A stretch of DNA of 64,000 bases, taken from Zychaea mexicana. Lineage: Eukaryota; Mucoromycota; Mucoromycetes; Mucorales; Lichtheimiaceae. Each line of letters begins with the position of its first letter. Within the stretch, counting starts at the first letter, position 1. The notes beneath the pieces are model-generated. The model worked only from the letters and a program-made list of their open reading frames with translations. It was not told the DNA's origin and made no database searches. Shown piece after piece: positions 11,170 to 22,518 of this stretch. The position numbers and the translations under genes are program-made. The stretch covers positions 1 to 64,000 of the forward strand of contig NW_026516767.1 of the NCBI RefSeq assembly GCF_025766255.1, in the 5' to 3' direction.

Positions 11170-12255
11170 AGCCCCCATATCCGATTATTTCCATCCCCAC
11201 TGTATCTCAAATACACACACACACACACACACACACTCCCCTCGATATTAAACTATAAAAGCAACAAACAAAAAGGGAATCGATTAAAGACAATCGGTCT
11301 ATCCACCGATAGATTGGGATGGCGCGATGTTATTACTACTTCTACTTGACAAAAAAACCAGGGAAGAAATCAAAAAAGGAGCGAGGAATTAAGAAGTGAA
11401 AAGGGAGATTATTTGATATGATACACTTGGACATATAAATGTGTATAAAGTAAGGGGTGAGGGAGGGGGGCTTATACACTTATTACCAAAGAGGAGACGT
11501 TGTTGAGTAAGAAATACTCGTCTGGACGTGATGCTGATTTTATATATACATCTCCGTTGATACATAGAGCATACTACAGTCTACTTGCTACAACGGCAAG
11601 GAGTTGGAAGGGAAAAGAAGTTGTTCTTTACAAGCGAGGATGAACAAATAGATAGACAGGATGTATACAAGTGCATTAAAGATCACAACAACAACAACAA
11701 CAACAAACAATAACCAGATTACCTTTGTTTGTGGTATGTCTCTGACTGTTTTTGCTGTCGATAAAGTTATGATTGCATGTGTATTCTGTTGGAGTATTGG
11801 TTAATAGCAACAGTCTCGTTTCAATCCATGTGGATTTCGAAATATGCTACCTACGTCTTGCTCCACAGAGAGAGAGAATAGGGAGTTTCGGAGGAGAAGG
11901 ACACGTCAGGAAGTAATAAGCACAAAGGGAGAGAGAGAGAGAGAAAAGAGCCCATGTGTGATTTTTGGTACATGGCACTCTGCTAAGTAAAAGATAGCTT
12001 GTAATAGTATAGCAGTAGCGTGTCTTTTAGTCTAATACCGACCCATCTCTCGCTACTTGCTAGTCTAGTCTGGCAATATAGCGCTGGTCGGGTCAGGAGT
12101 GTGTGAGTGCACAGTATGACGCGAAACCAAAGACAAAACAGACAAGTGATTCTATTTTTGTGTACTCTCTCTCTCTCTCCCTCTTTTATTTTTCTTCTTT
12201 TTTTTTCCTTTTTCTTTCTTTTACTCTTCTTCTTACACTTGCGAACTTGGAGGTC
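11170..12255. other. Spacer with simple repeats
   Basis: It holds a (CA)n run at 11212-11235, CAA repeats near 11690-11710, (GA)n near 11930 and a CT-rich tract at 12160-12240 that is probably the 5' leader of the next gene. No gene seen. Confidence 0.6.
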
Positions 12256-12564
12256 ATGATGCAATCAGCGCCAGCAACTGATCTGTCGCACCAGAATCAA
12301 GACCACACACTGCCTCCGCTTCCGCTCAAGCAGGCGCCAGTAGGCATGGTAGACAACGACGACGACGACTACCACCACCACCACCAGCAAAAGCAGCGAA
12401 ACAACCTACCACCACCACCACCCAAGCATTTAGATCCTTTGCCTTACAAAGTCATGAGCAATCAACAACCGCAGCAACCTGCTCATTCCATCTATTCATC
12501 CACCGGAAGCACTGGTTCATACAACTCGTTGCCTATCCCAGGAGAAGTAGGAGGTCTTTACCCA

Positions 12565-12597
<33 letters not shown>

Positions 12598-14099
12598 AAA
12601 CGACAACAGCAACAACAACCAGGACAGCCAAGATCACCCACACCCACAGGAGGTAGTACACGAGCAAGTTCGGTCGTGGACGCTGGATCGGTCAATGATC
12701 AACTCTTGGACCATTCGCACCTGAAACCGGGCAGCAAAGCCTCGCTCTTGTCCTACCAGCAAACGATCAACATGTATCGAGAGAATGCGAAAAAGACAAA
12801 CAGCCCGGATATCCAATGTGACTTTGCAATCTTTATGGTGGAGGCTGCCAAGCCTTTGACCGACGACGACACAGCACGGTGGGAGTACTTGCAAGAGGCG
12901 GAAAAGCTGTTGAAGCAGTTGGCCTCGCGTGGCCATGCAGAGTCGCAGTATTACCTGGGCAATCTGTATGCTTCCGGCTTGCTCAGTCGCAAGGGCAAGA
13001 ATGAGTTTGACAAGGCCTTTCCGTTGTTTGTGCAGGCAACAAAGCATCACCATGCCGATGCAGCGTACAGGTTTGTTTTCAATATTCAGTGAGACGCCCT
13101 TGTTACTAAAAATATAAATCTAATCAATCAACTTTTCATTGCAGAGCCGCAAAGTGCTATGAGGATGGTCTTGGTACTCGTCGAGACAGTGCCAAAGCGG
13201 TCCAGTTTTACAGGTATGTAGTAGAATAAAATTAATCGACACCCCTTCCCTCTGTCCCCCCCCCCAAACAATACAAAACACGATCTCTTTCTCTTCCCCT
13301 CTCCCCCCCCTGGATGGGACTTAAAGCCTTTTAGTCTGAGTCAGAAGCGCAAGTGTACAAGAAAAAAGGGACTCGTATCTCAAAATGTGCGGTTTGTTTA
13401 CTCTACAGAAAAGCAGCAACACTGAGCCATCCAGGCGCCATGTACCGACTCGGTGTAGCCGAGGTCAACGGTGAACTAGGGATTTCCAAAAACGCACGGG
13501 ATGGCGTGAAATGGCTGAAACGAGCCGCCGAAGCAGCCACGTCCGAGTATCCGCATGCGATCCATGAGCTAGCACTGTTGCATGAAAAGGGAATTGATAA
13601 CGTTGTGTTTGTGGATTTGGAGTACGCAGTGTCGCTTTATGCACAAGCAGCGGAGCTTGGCTATGCGCCATCGGCATTTCGTTTGGGCGAGTGTTACGAG
13701 TATGGCAAGCTGAATTGCGTACAGGACCCGGCATTGTCGATTCATTATTACACGATTGCTGCACAACAAGGCCATCGCGAGGCTTGCTTTGCCCTCACGG
13801 CTTGGTACTTGGTCGGCTCGCCCGGTATCCTGCCACAGTCGGACCAAGAGGCTTATGTCTGGGCGCGTCGCGCGGCTGAAAAGGAGCTGCCCAAGGCAGA
13901 GTATGCGGTCGGCTATTTCACTGAAGTTGGCATTGGTGCTGCCAAGAACCAGGACGAGGCGATGCAGTGGTACAAAAAGTCAGCAGAGCATGGTGATAAA
14001 CGGGCTATCCAGCGGTTACAAGGCAATTCAAGTAGTCAGAAAACGGGCACCAAAAAGAACAAGAACGGCAACAACCAAGATGACTGCACTATCATGTAA
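12256..14099 (+). CDS. Chitin synthase activator Skt5/Chs4-like, Sel1 repeats and CaaX tail
   Basis: Likely activates and localises chitin synthase at the plasma membrane. Three exons (12256-13070, 13145-13213, 13409-14099) join to 524 residues. The N-terminal 200 residues are low complexity: His-rich (DDYHHHHQQK), Pro-rich and a long Gln run near 12560-12620. The rest is a chain of Sel1/TPR-like repeats, for example AESQYYLGNLYASGLL, GAMYRLGVAEVNGEL, SAFRLGECYEYGKL, AEYAVGYFTEVGIGAAKNQ and AMQWYKKSAEHGD. The last four residues are CTIM, a farnesylation CaaX box, as in yeast Chs4. I chose the ATG at 12256 because the longer frame from 12103 crosses a CT-rich leader. Other Sel1 proteins usually lack the CaaX box, which favours Chs4/Skt5. 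Confidence 0.85.
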
Positions 14100-16317
14100 A
14101 AAAAAAACCACTCAATACGCATATCAATATCATCATCAACCACCACCCCACCAGCACAACTACTTTGCGCGTCTTTTCTTTTTTATTTGCATACAAACAC
14201 ACATTACACATATTGCTCTACTCCTCCCCTAACCCTTTCTTTGGCACACACACACACACACACACACGCACATCTGAACAGCTGCCTGCCGTTCTTTAAT
14301 GCATCTAAAACATAGTCCCATTATTATACATACCTTCTTCTTCTTCCTCGTACCAAACACCCTTTTCTCTGCTCTGTTCATGATTCTTTCTCTGCTCACT
14401 GCTTTGTCAAGACCGAGAGATTATTACTTCTACTTATATCAATAAAGTTAAAGAATATACTACATTACATCAAGTAAGCTTGTACTCTAGCTAGAACGGG
14501 AAAACTACTCAAACGTTTACGCATTATATACATCAGCAGCGTCACGACATGGTCCTATCTCTATTTGGTATAGTGTAATTCATAGAGTCGCCTAAAAATA
14601 TATATATAGTTTTCTTCGGCAGCTTCTGGACGATATAGTAATAACTTGACTCTTTATAAACGTTGTGTCCGCTTTTCAAACAATGTGTCGTAACTATCTA
14701 TTGCAATCTTTTTTTGAGCAGACCTGATATATGCAATGCTGATCGCTTTCATTGCTTTTGGTGTAACATCTTTTATCATACATAAGGTTCTGTGTTGGAA
14801 TTGTGTTGGCAAAAGATCGCAGAGATAACTTTATCACGCTTGCACCATAAATTAGCTGACAACGATCGATTATTATTTTTGCTCTAATACAAAAAATTTA
14901 GGGGAGGTTCGATTGCCTCAAATAACAAGCGATACACGAGGAAGACCGCTTAAATCGATGAACACACAATTAAAACTTTGCGTATCGACAGAAAAATTGT
15001 CACTATCATACTGGGCTGTATATTTACACATATAGCAGGCACATATGTACTGTCCACATTATCATAAGCAATGTTATATTAGTCATGCAATCAATAATGT
15101 GCTTTTGATGAGGTGGACATTGCTTTTCTGTTAATGTACCAACCATATACTACATAGTCAGTTACTACACTTCTTTCTACTAGCAACAAACTATGCTTTA
15201 TGTTTGGGATGCTCATTGTACTTAATAAGGCCTATTGTTCACTCTCGAGCGTCAATGTACATGCGATATGTATAGTAGAATGTACACAGACAGCAAAAGC
15301 CAAGGATAAACATCATTGACTACTCTTGCTATTCACAGTTCTTATAAGTTGTTCATCCAAGTATATAAAGGTGGTGAACATCCGCAGTTTTCTCCTCAAA
15401 CCTTGACTTTTTGGCCAGTATACGTCTAGTATTCCTCATTTGTAGATACTCTTCCCACGTATTTGTACCGCAAGGAATCAAGGTCAACACATCTTTTCAA
15501 AAAAGAAGATAAAATATGAATTTAAACTCCAAGATGGTGACATTATGAAAAATAATCACACGTAAATGTATACATGTCTTATTGAGGAGAGGTTAGCAGC
15601 AGAACAAAGAATGCGCTGGTAAATTTAAAGAGATTTGATACTGACAACTTGCAAAAGAAGCGTCTTATTCCCATTTTCGAGCCGATAATCAGTAAGATCA
15701 CTGCCTGTTGCATTTTTTATTCGCATCAATAGGAACACAACGTTATCGGCCCTTGAAGTTGTCTAAGTCGATAACGCACCAGTGAGATTGTTGGTTGTTG
15801 CTCTTGCCGTGGGAATAGAACAGAAACCACACACCCCCGCCACCATTTGCTTAGGGAATACTTGAGTGACGAGAGAGAGAGAGAGCGAGACAATCTGAAA
15901 ATATTAGAATTAATATAACAAACGTTTGAGCCAGGGAGGGATGGTATATGTAGCTAGCACCATTTATATAAGCAACCACGGTGTCGTTGCTACTAGCTAC
16001 GTAAAGCTCACGTCGACTGACGAGATTGACATGGGCAACTTTTTTTCTATCGTTCTTTTATTTCCATGTAAATTATTGTTGGCAAAAGATCCTAATAGTA
16101 GTGTCTCAGATGTGGATGTGGATCAAACATGCCATATTCATACTTCATTTAAAAAAATCACTTTGTGTGTCTCCCTCTGTGTGTGTACATAGCGGGGAGA
16201 CATTTGGTTCTAAAAGATACGGGATTCGTTCTTTGTCTTATCAGTAATCGGAACAGCAAAAAATAAATTGGAAGCCTTTCCTGAAAGATATAGTCTCTCT
16301 CTCCCCCCATCACTAGT
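14100..16317. other. Long spacer, no gene recognised
   Basis: AT-rich, with a (CA)n run at 14245-14266 and short (TA)n and (GA)n tracts. It contains the 3' flank of the Skt5-like gene. Open frames here (15926-16192, for example) show no domain or splice support. Confidence 0.55.
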
Positions 16318-17109
16318 TCAGTAGTCGGTAATCAGAAATCGTATGCGTACGAATCTTATCTTTTCTGCATTCGTTACAGCAATAAGTCTAATTGCTAGCT
16401 GACCGTGATTTGGATTTCTATACCAGGGATTGTGGGAAAAATCGATCAAAGTCAATCGGTTTAGATCTGGGACAAGTAATGTGGGGTGGATGGTAGGCAA
16501 AACGTTCAATGCTTTCTTCATGGTTTCTTTCTTTTTTTGATCAAGGACCTTAAAAAACGCTTCGTGGAGATGATGGAAATGTTCTCTTTTTTCACTCCGA
16601 CGATTTGCTGTAAAGCAAAAGATCAAAAGACGATGACGTTTAGTACCACCAGATAAACCTTTCCTGGTTATACCTTGGCAACATTTCACTTTCTGTCAGA
16701 CCTAGCATATAGCCCATTATCTTATAATTGGTAAGAGCAAGAGAAAAGCGTCGTCCGTGCTCCAACGGTGCTGATACATGACATAAATCTTATCGTCACA
16801 TAAAACAAAGAGTTTAAAATCCCGGTAATATATGGGGAAACTAGGGTCACATGCTCTAAGAAAAAATTAGGGTGCATGTGCGGACTAACGACGACTCAAA
16901 GGAAAAAAAGGAAATGAGGGACCAATCAACATAACGACACACCCAGTGTCCTCCACAGAAACATCGGAAATAGCTTGCCGGTTACCCTTCTGGCTGTCTG
17001 AAACCCAAAAACGCACCACTGTCATTGGCTTATTTGTGTCAGTGCCAATCCGGACTCCGGGGTTATACGAAGTGATTGATATATGCTCTTTGTTGTCCTG
17101 GTTTTCCAT
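16318..17109 (-). pseudogene. Broken or poorly resolved gene, unknown family
   Basis: Protein-like sequence runs along the minus strand in several pieces. The first exon from the ATG at 17109 reads MENQDNKEHISITSYNPGVR... and NKPMTVVRFWVSDSQKGNRQ. A plausible intron (donor GTGTGT after EDTG, acceptor TTTCTTAG) leads in phase to CDPSFPIYYRDFKLFVLCDD. Then the frame must change to reach RRFSLALTNYKIMGYMLGLTE, and change again to reach the C-terminal open frame (EKREHFHHLHEAFFKVLDQ ... RIRFLITDY). I found no set of introns that joins all parts in frame. It is either a decayed gene or one with unusual splicing. I do not recognise the family. Confidence 0.4.
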
Positions 17110-17278
17110 ATGTACGCGTGTGTTTCATATAGCAGGAGATGACATCCACTCTAGTCAGGCCCCGCTGTTTCTTTTTTACGTCGGAGCGCAACAACATCTC
17201 TTCTATAGCTTTTGGGATGGGCTGTTCCAGTGAGGTGGAACAACGTCAACTGGGGTTCAGCGGAGGAAGGGGAGAGGG

Positions 17279-17296
17279 TATATATATATATAAAAG
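17279..17296 (+). promoter_or_regulatory. TATA box of the amino acid transporter gene
   Basis: An extended TA run ending TATATAAAAG lies about 60 bp upstream of the ATG at 17354, followed by a CT-rich leader. Assigned by position and consensus. Confidence 0.5.
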
Positions 17297-17353
17297 ACGC
17301 TTTTTCTCCCCTTCATCCTTTTCCTTCATCACTCTTTATACTTTGAAACAAAA

Positions 17354-18993
17354 ATGGAAAAAAAAGTCGAATATTCGTCGTCGGATAGAAACTCCACGTT
17401 ATCCATAGGTACTACACCATCATCATCTTCCTCCATACTTCATTAGCAGCATTACAAAATAAAACAGCCCTATATAGAAACTCTCCCACGCACAAACACA
17501 ACCCTTATAATCATAAAAGTACCTTATACTAATCATTCTTCCCATCTTGCCCGGCCCTAATCTAGATACCGAGAAAGGTAGATTCGGTAACGCTTTTGAT
17601 TGTGATCGATCCAATGCTGGTAGCTCTGTGCACGCTTACTGGAATATCGTATGCTGTGTCTGTGGTACTGGTATGCTGGGTCTGTCCCAGGCCCTGAGCA
17701 AAGGAGGCTGGGGCGCAGTAGCCTTGCTGCTAGTTGCGTGGTGGATGGCCATCGTAAGTGTTCTTTTTTTTTTGTTCCTTAAGATCTTATATAAAGCAGA
17801 AGCATTTCGTTTCTAATCCAATGATGATATATATATGAAATAGTACTGCTCCATCGTTTTGATCAAAAGTCTATACCACCCTCGTAAACAACAAACTCGT
17901 CTCCCCACCCTCACTGCCGTGGCTCAAGATGCCTTTGGTAAAATCGGTGCCTGCGTGTGCTTCTTCTTCCAAACCTGGATCGTGCTCGGTACGCCTGTCT
18001 TGTATTTGGTACTCTGCGGCTCCAACATGAACGAATGTAAGCATCTCATTACCTTGTACGATTTACACACGCTATCCACTGCCATTCTATTTCAATTTTG
18101 CTAACAAACAATCTGTGTCTATAGTATGTAGAGGAACCGTCGCAGAAATCGGTCAAATTCCATGGACCATCGTCTTTTCTGCATTTGTTGCAATCCCATA
18201 TATCTTTTTCAAGAGCATGAAAGACATGGGATGGACCAGTCTAGTCGGCTCCGTTGCGATCTTGGTCACATCTGTTATTTGTGTCGTTGTGGCTGCTATC
18301 GACCGTCCCAATGTAACTGGCGTTACGCACCACAACATTATTTGGGAAGGTTACCCTGCCGCCTTGTCCACGATTGCATTCAGCTTAGGTGGTAATGTCG
18401 TCTATCCTAGCGTTGAAGCATCCATGAAGAAACCTCAACACTGGAATCGCGTTGTTGCTGGCGGTGTCTCCACGTGTGCCATGCTTTATATTTTCATTGC
18501 TATTCCTGGTTACTATGTCTATGGAGACTCTGTCCAAAACCCAATCTACTATAGCATCCCCGGTGGTGTTCCTCGCATTATCGCTATCGTCTTGATGACC
18601 GTCAACGTCACAGTCTCTGCACCTATCTTTTTAATGTCGTTTACCTTGGAATGTGAAAGCATGTTGAACATTACCGTCGAACGATGGGGCCGTGTTCGTG
18701 AGTTCATCTTCCGTGCTGCTTTCCGTGCCTTGACCATCGTCTTTTGCTGCGTCATTGGCTGCGTCGTCCCCTATTTTGACTTGTTGATGGCTCTCTTTGG
18801 CGCTTTCGGCTACTGTACCACTATTTTCATCATTCCAATCGTCTGTTACTGGAGACTCACAGGTTTCAAATCCAAGCCCATCTATGAACTTGCATGGAAC
18901 TTTTTGATCTTGTTGTTCGGCGTCGTCGGTCTTGTCTTTGGCAGCTGGTTTGCCATTGAAGACCTTATCGCCGCTTTCAAGAATGATGCTTAA
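17354..18993 (+). CDS. Amino acid transporter, AAAP/AVT family
   Basis: Multi-pass amino acid/H+ transporter, probably vacuolar or plasma-membrane; substrate unknown. Four exons (17354-17408, 17566-17753, 17844-18036, 18125-18993) give 434 residues in frame. The short hydrophilic N-terminus (MEKKVEYSSSDRNS) precedes the conserved first helix region HAYWNIVCCVCGTGMLGLSQ, whose GTGMLGLSQAL segment is typical of the family. About eleven hydrophobic segments follow. Other family-like segments are FSLGGNVVYPSVEASMKKP, IAIPGYYVYGD and the C-terminal FGAFGYCTTIFIIPIVCYW. Length fits AVT/VGAT members. All introns are short with good donors and TACTAAT-like branch sites. Confidence 0.92.
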
Positions 18994-20063
18994 ATCTTTC
19001 CTTACTTTTCGTCCTGCCTTTTCTACTACTTTGTTTTCCATACACTTCCCCACCCCACCCCACCCCCGCCCCAATCGTCATCAAAATCACCCAAAACCAC
19101 TCTTCTTTTCTTAAAAGGAACACGATTGTAAATACCATGTACATTGTATCTAATCATAATTATTTCTGCTATATTTTCCCTTGTACGATAAAAGAACAAT
19201 AAACCAAACAAAAATATACAACAGATAACAACAACTTCAATGATGCCTTAAAAGACATGCTCTGGATGTTTTACTTCACTACTAGTACCCACCGAGTAAA
19301 ACGGACGGAATCGATTGGATGGGAAAACTCGTACATGGCACTGTAAAACCTGCCGTCGATTCGGTAACCCTGGTCATAGGCTTGCCACATATACTAATGT
19401 CGAGGGCCAAAAGCACAAAACAAATTAATACAATAGTCGCCCGCTATAATAGTGATATAAGCAATGAGACGTAATTCCCATCGCTATTCTGAATTGTAGT
19501 TCCCTTAATGGGGTCTGGCAAATAGATTACTTATGATACTATATGGAGAGCTCATCAGGAGAAGCCCCAGAGTTGCGTGTTGAGTCACTATGTATTAATT
19601 TAATTGCTGATGAACTCCCAAAAAGTTATACTATCCTTCATTTCATCTTTCAGATGTCAACCCGCCCCATTATGCAGCTGATATGATTGCACTGGGCTCT
19701 AAGCGCATCATTGAGGGAGTGCCACCCTCAATAATATTAATCTCCAAAAAACGACAATCTACAACCATGAAGCAGCAAAAACTAGCAGTTGTGTATAAAC
19801 ATAAGCAATCTGGTGGTCAATGGTTTAGCAGGTACGTTCATAGGGGCTGATTTTACTGTGTATATAAGAATCAAAGGTTTGTTTCCGATACGGATATGTC
19901 GGTGCCAATGAATATATACAACAAACAATTAAACTAAATAACGGTACACAATGTGCATGGTACACACATATGATACAAAGGCTATTCCGACCTCAAGCGG
20001 AACTATTTGATCTACCACCCTCTGGCGCGCGTAATGTCAGCAGATTATACGCTGATAACTTAA
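18994..20063. other. Convergent spacer, transporter / HET gene 1
   Basis: It receives the 3' ends of the transporter and the first HET gene. The first 200 bp are C-rich 3' UTR. No gene recognised. Confidence 0.55.
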
Positions 20064-21869
20064 TTAATTTATGATAAATGTCTGTCTAGGTACAGTGTAA
20101 TCAGAAAAAAGATGATCGTGATTCTGTATATCACAAACACCGATAGCCTTGTAATAACTTGCATTCTTTTTTATGACTGGGCATAAAAAGTGCTCATTCG
20201 TACCAAATTTGATTTCTGAAAGTATAACGTACTCTTCGTTGGCAGATACCGTTTCCGTAAGGTCGAAGTTAAACGAAGTATGTGGTTTGGGTGGGGCTGG
20301 ACCAACTTGATGCCAGATTAAGTCATTTTTGCTCACCGGCATAAAGTGGGATAGCATTCGTAGCTGTTCAGAGGCATGATGTAGTGTGTAACTCCAGTTG
20401 ATCGGTTCACTTGTCGCCTCAAGCCTGCAGATCCGTTTCGCCGACCCAAGCCCCACTATTCTCTTATTGCTGTGGCCTGGCAGTTGGACAAGAATCGCAA
20501 GCAGATATGTTGGAGCGAATGCATCATTGCCACCATTATTATCCTCAATAACGGGTATAGGCGGCAGGTCGTCTTTAACAAGTGTGAATGCGCCGTCATC
20601 GTCGTTTTTGTTAGCACATTCATAACCATTCGTAGCAGCAGTAAGCCATAGACAGTGTACATGCATGTATCTCCCATCAATTGTGTAGTTATTGAACGCA
20701 GTCCCCAAATGACCTTGTTCTCGTGGCTTATGTTGCCCGGCTGCCCCAGTCCATGAAGGAAGGTCATGCTTTTGTATAGGAATATCGTAATGTTGTTTCT
20801 TGTCGCGGGATTCATTGTTGTCTGCATCTGTAGGCAACATGTAACTGGCGCTGCGTTTGCCGAAACGGAGAATAGAGATATCCATGTTCGCCAAATGGCC
20901 GTACAAGTCTATCAACAGATCGAGTACAGGTTGGTCGTAGTTGATATCGATACGGTCTAAAATGTGAGGAAATAAATTGGCAAGCGCAAACGCTCGGTCG
21001 TGTTCCTTGGTACTAATGCGCAAATGGGCATGGTACAAAACTGTGCTGACATCGTAATCGCGTCGTTGAAGATGGTGCTGTTGTCTGTTATCCCGTAATC
21101 GTTTCGTTTCTTGACAGAATAGCTTCAAGTCTAAATTGTCCTTTGGAACTGTGAACCACCACATGTGCACGTTTCGTCCAACAAAAAGCATTCTTGGCGA
21201 CATTAATGCTTCCTCTAAAGTCCATAATCGTGTGATCCACTCAGAAGTATACAGGGCATCCAGATCAGTGATATAACGCCAATGTTTCAGAATCATGCTG
21301 AACTTTGCTTTTGCGGACTCGACGTGAAGTTCCGGAACCAGGACGACAGTGCAGTAGGCATGCTTGTAAATTCGATGCATCTGCCGTATTTCGCGTAACT
21401 TCTCTTCTTTGTCGTTTTGGTTTATGCACATTTGGTCGAACCAGATGTACTTGATTCCAAAATCCTTGCATATCTGTTGGACGATCGCTTCAAACTTTAC
21501 AAATTTGGTTTGACGAGGGATATGTTTCCTGCCTCTTGGATTCCGTCGTATGGTCCTGGCCGGATAAATAATCTTGTGCTTCTCTTGGTCATGTCGTACC
21601 ATCTTGCTACCACTACGATCCTTGCTTATCACCATGTCGCCAGACCAGTTCCAGGAGTACGAAATTGCGCAATATCCTACGTTCGCTACTGTGTCGCCTT
21701 TTACCACGGTCATGTCAGACACGCGAACAAGCCAGGTGGGCATAAAATCGGATTTTGGGGGCGCGGAAAGCCTTTGAGATTTTTGGGTCTGTGGCCTCCC
21801 GCAATATTGGAACGTACCGAAAAACGGGGAAACGTGGCAGCTTTGTTTGATTTCGTACGTGATATACAT
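20064..21869 (-). CDS. HET-domain protein 1
   Basis: Single-exon gene, 601 residues, with a heterokaryon-incompatibility (HET) domain. In Dikarya, HET proteins trigger cell death on nonself recognition and their fold is TIR-like; this function is inferred here. All three hallmark blocks are visible: GYCAISYSWNWSGDM near residue 67; IWFDQMCINQNDKEEKLREI with RIYKHAYCTVVLV near 140-180; and RLWTLEEAL near residue 220 (equivalent to the family W-x-x-Q/E-E block). It continues with STKEHDRAFALANLFPHIL, matching the post-HET DPRD-like segment, then a C-terminal region of unknown fold. No signal peptide or membrane segment. First of three tandem paralogues; nearly identical to HET 2 outside a few segments. 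It carries a short insertion (GSAKRICRLEA) and lacks about nine residues present in HET 2 before HLGTAF. Confidence 0.88.
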   Translation of the reverse strand: MYITYEIKQSCHVSPFFGTFQYCGRPQTQKSQRLSAPPKSDFMPTWLVRVSDMTVVKGDTVANVGYCAISYSWNWSGDMVISKDRSGSKMVRHDQEKHKIIYPARTIRRNPRGRKHIPRQTKFVKFEAIVQQICKDFGIKYIWFDQMCINQNDKEEKLREIRQMHRIYKHAYCTVVLVPELHVESAKAKFSMILKHWRYITDLDALYTSEWITRLWTLEEALMSPRMLFVGRNVHMWWFTVPKDNLDLKLFCQETKRLRDNRQQHHLQRRDYDVSTVLYHAHLRISTKEHDRAFALANLFPHILDRIDINYDQPVLDLLIDLYGHLANMDISILRFGKRSASYMLPTDADNNESRDKKQHYDIPIQKHDLPSWTGAAGQHKPREQGHLGTAFNNYTIDGRYMHVHCLWLTAATNGYECANKNDDDGAFTLVKDDLPPIPVIEDNNGGNDAFAPTYLLAILVQLPGHSNKRIVGLGSAKRICRLEATSEPINWSYTLHHASEQLRMLSHFMPVSKNDLIWHQVGPAPPKPHTSFNFDLTETVSANEEYVILSEIKFGTNEHFLCPVIKKNASYYKAIGVCDIQNHDHLFSDYTVPRQTFIIN

Positions 21870-22518
21870 TTTTCTACTCTTATTACCTTACAGTAATACT
21901 ACATCTCTTTAAATGAGTACGTGAAGACAATGCTCTTGCTACTAGAGCGTGAAGGCGAGATATAATTGAACGCGAACCATTACCGTAACGTTTTAATCTT
22001 ACTGAGGTAACTATGGCCAGCAGTGATACTGGTAATTGCTGAATGGCGTTAATAACAACGTTGCAGCTGTTTGTAAGAAGACCAAAACAGCCAGGAAGTG
22101 ATGAAAAGGAGTCAGGTATAATAGATTCTGCAGAGGCTACCAGATACAATGCTTGTACTTGGATCTGTTGATAGCACTGGTGTTTAAAGAATAAAAAAAT
22201 ACGAAAAATAAAGAGTCAGGCCGTTGTTTCCCACTTTTTGGAATGCAGCAAAACTATGTGTACTTTATAGTTAATACGCATGACTTTTTGAGCCAAGCCA
22301 ACACCAAGCACTTTAAATTGTATTACTGCCTTCCCAGATGTGTAACGTTACAGATTGTGCGTCTTTTGTCCATGCCCAAGGGTTTCTGCTAAGGTATGGT
22401 TACTTTGTGCTGAAGTAATTCATGACAGTAATGACAATTGATGACACGAAGTATCAAAGAGTATAAAGTATTATCTTATGTTAGTAACTAACCAACATCT
22501 GTAGTATGTTATGGTGGT
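21870..22518. other. Spacer between HET genes 1 and 2
   Basis: It holds the presumed promoter of HET 1. Sequence similarity between the HET copies appears to stop close to the ORF ends. No gene recognised. Confidence 0.5.

Noticed and set aside
12103..12255. Longer N-terminus for the Skt5-like protein
   Set aside because: The added residues come from a CT-rich leader (Ser/Leu/Phe runs), typical of 5' UTR here.
12556..12625. CAG/CAA tract considered as a mobile or structural repeat
   Set aside because: It is an in-frame poly-Gln coding run with mixed codons.
18631..19074. Minus-strand 147-codon ORF
   Set aside because: Antisense to the last transmembrane part of the amino acid transporter.
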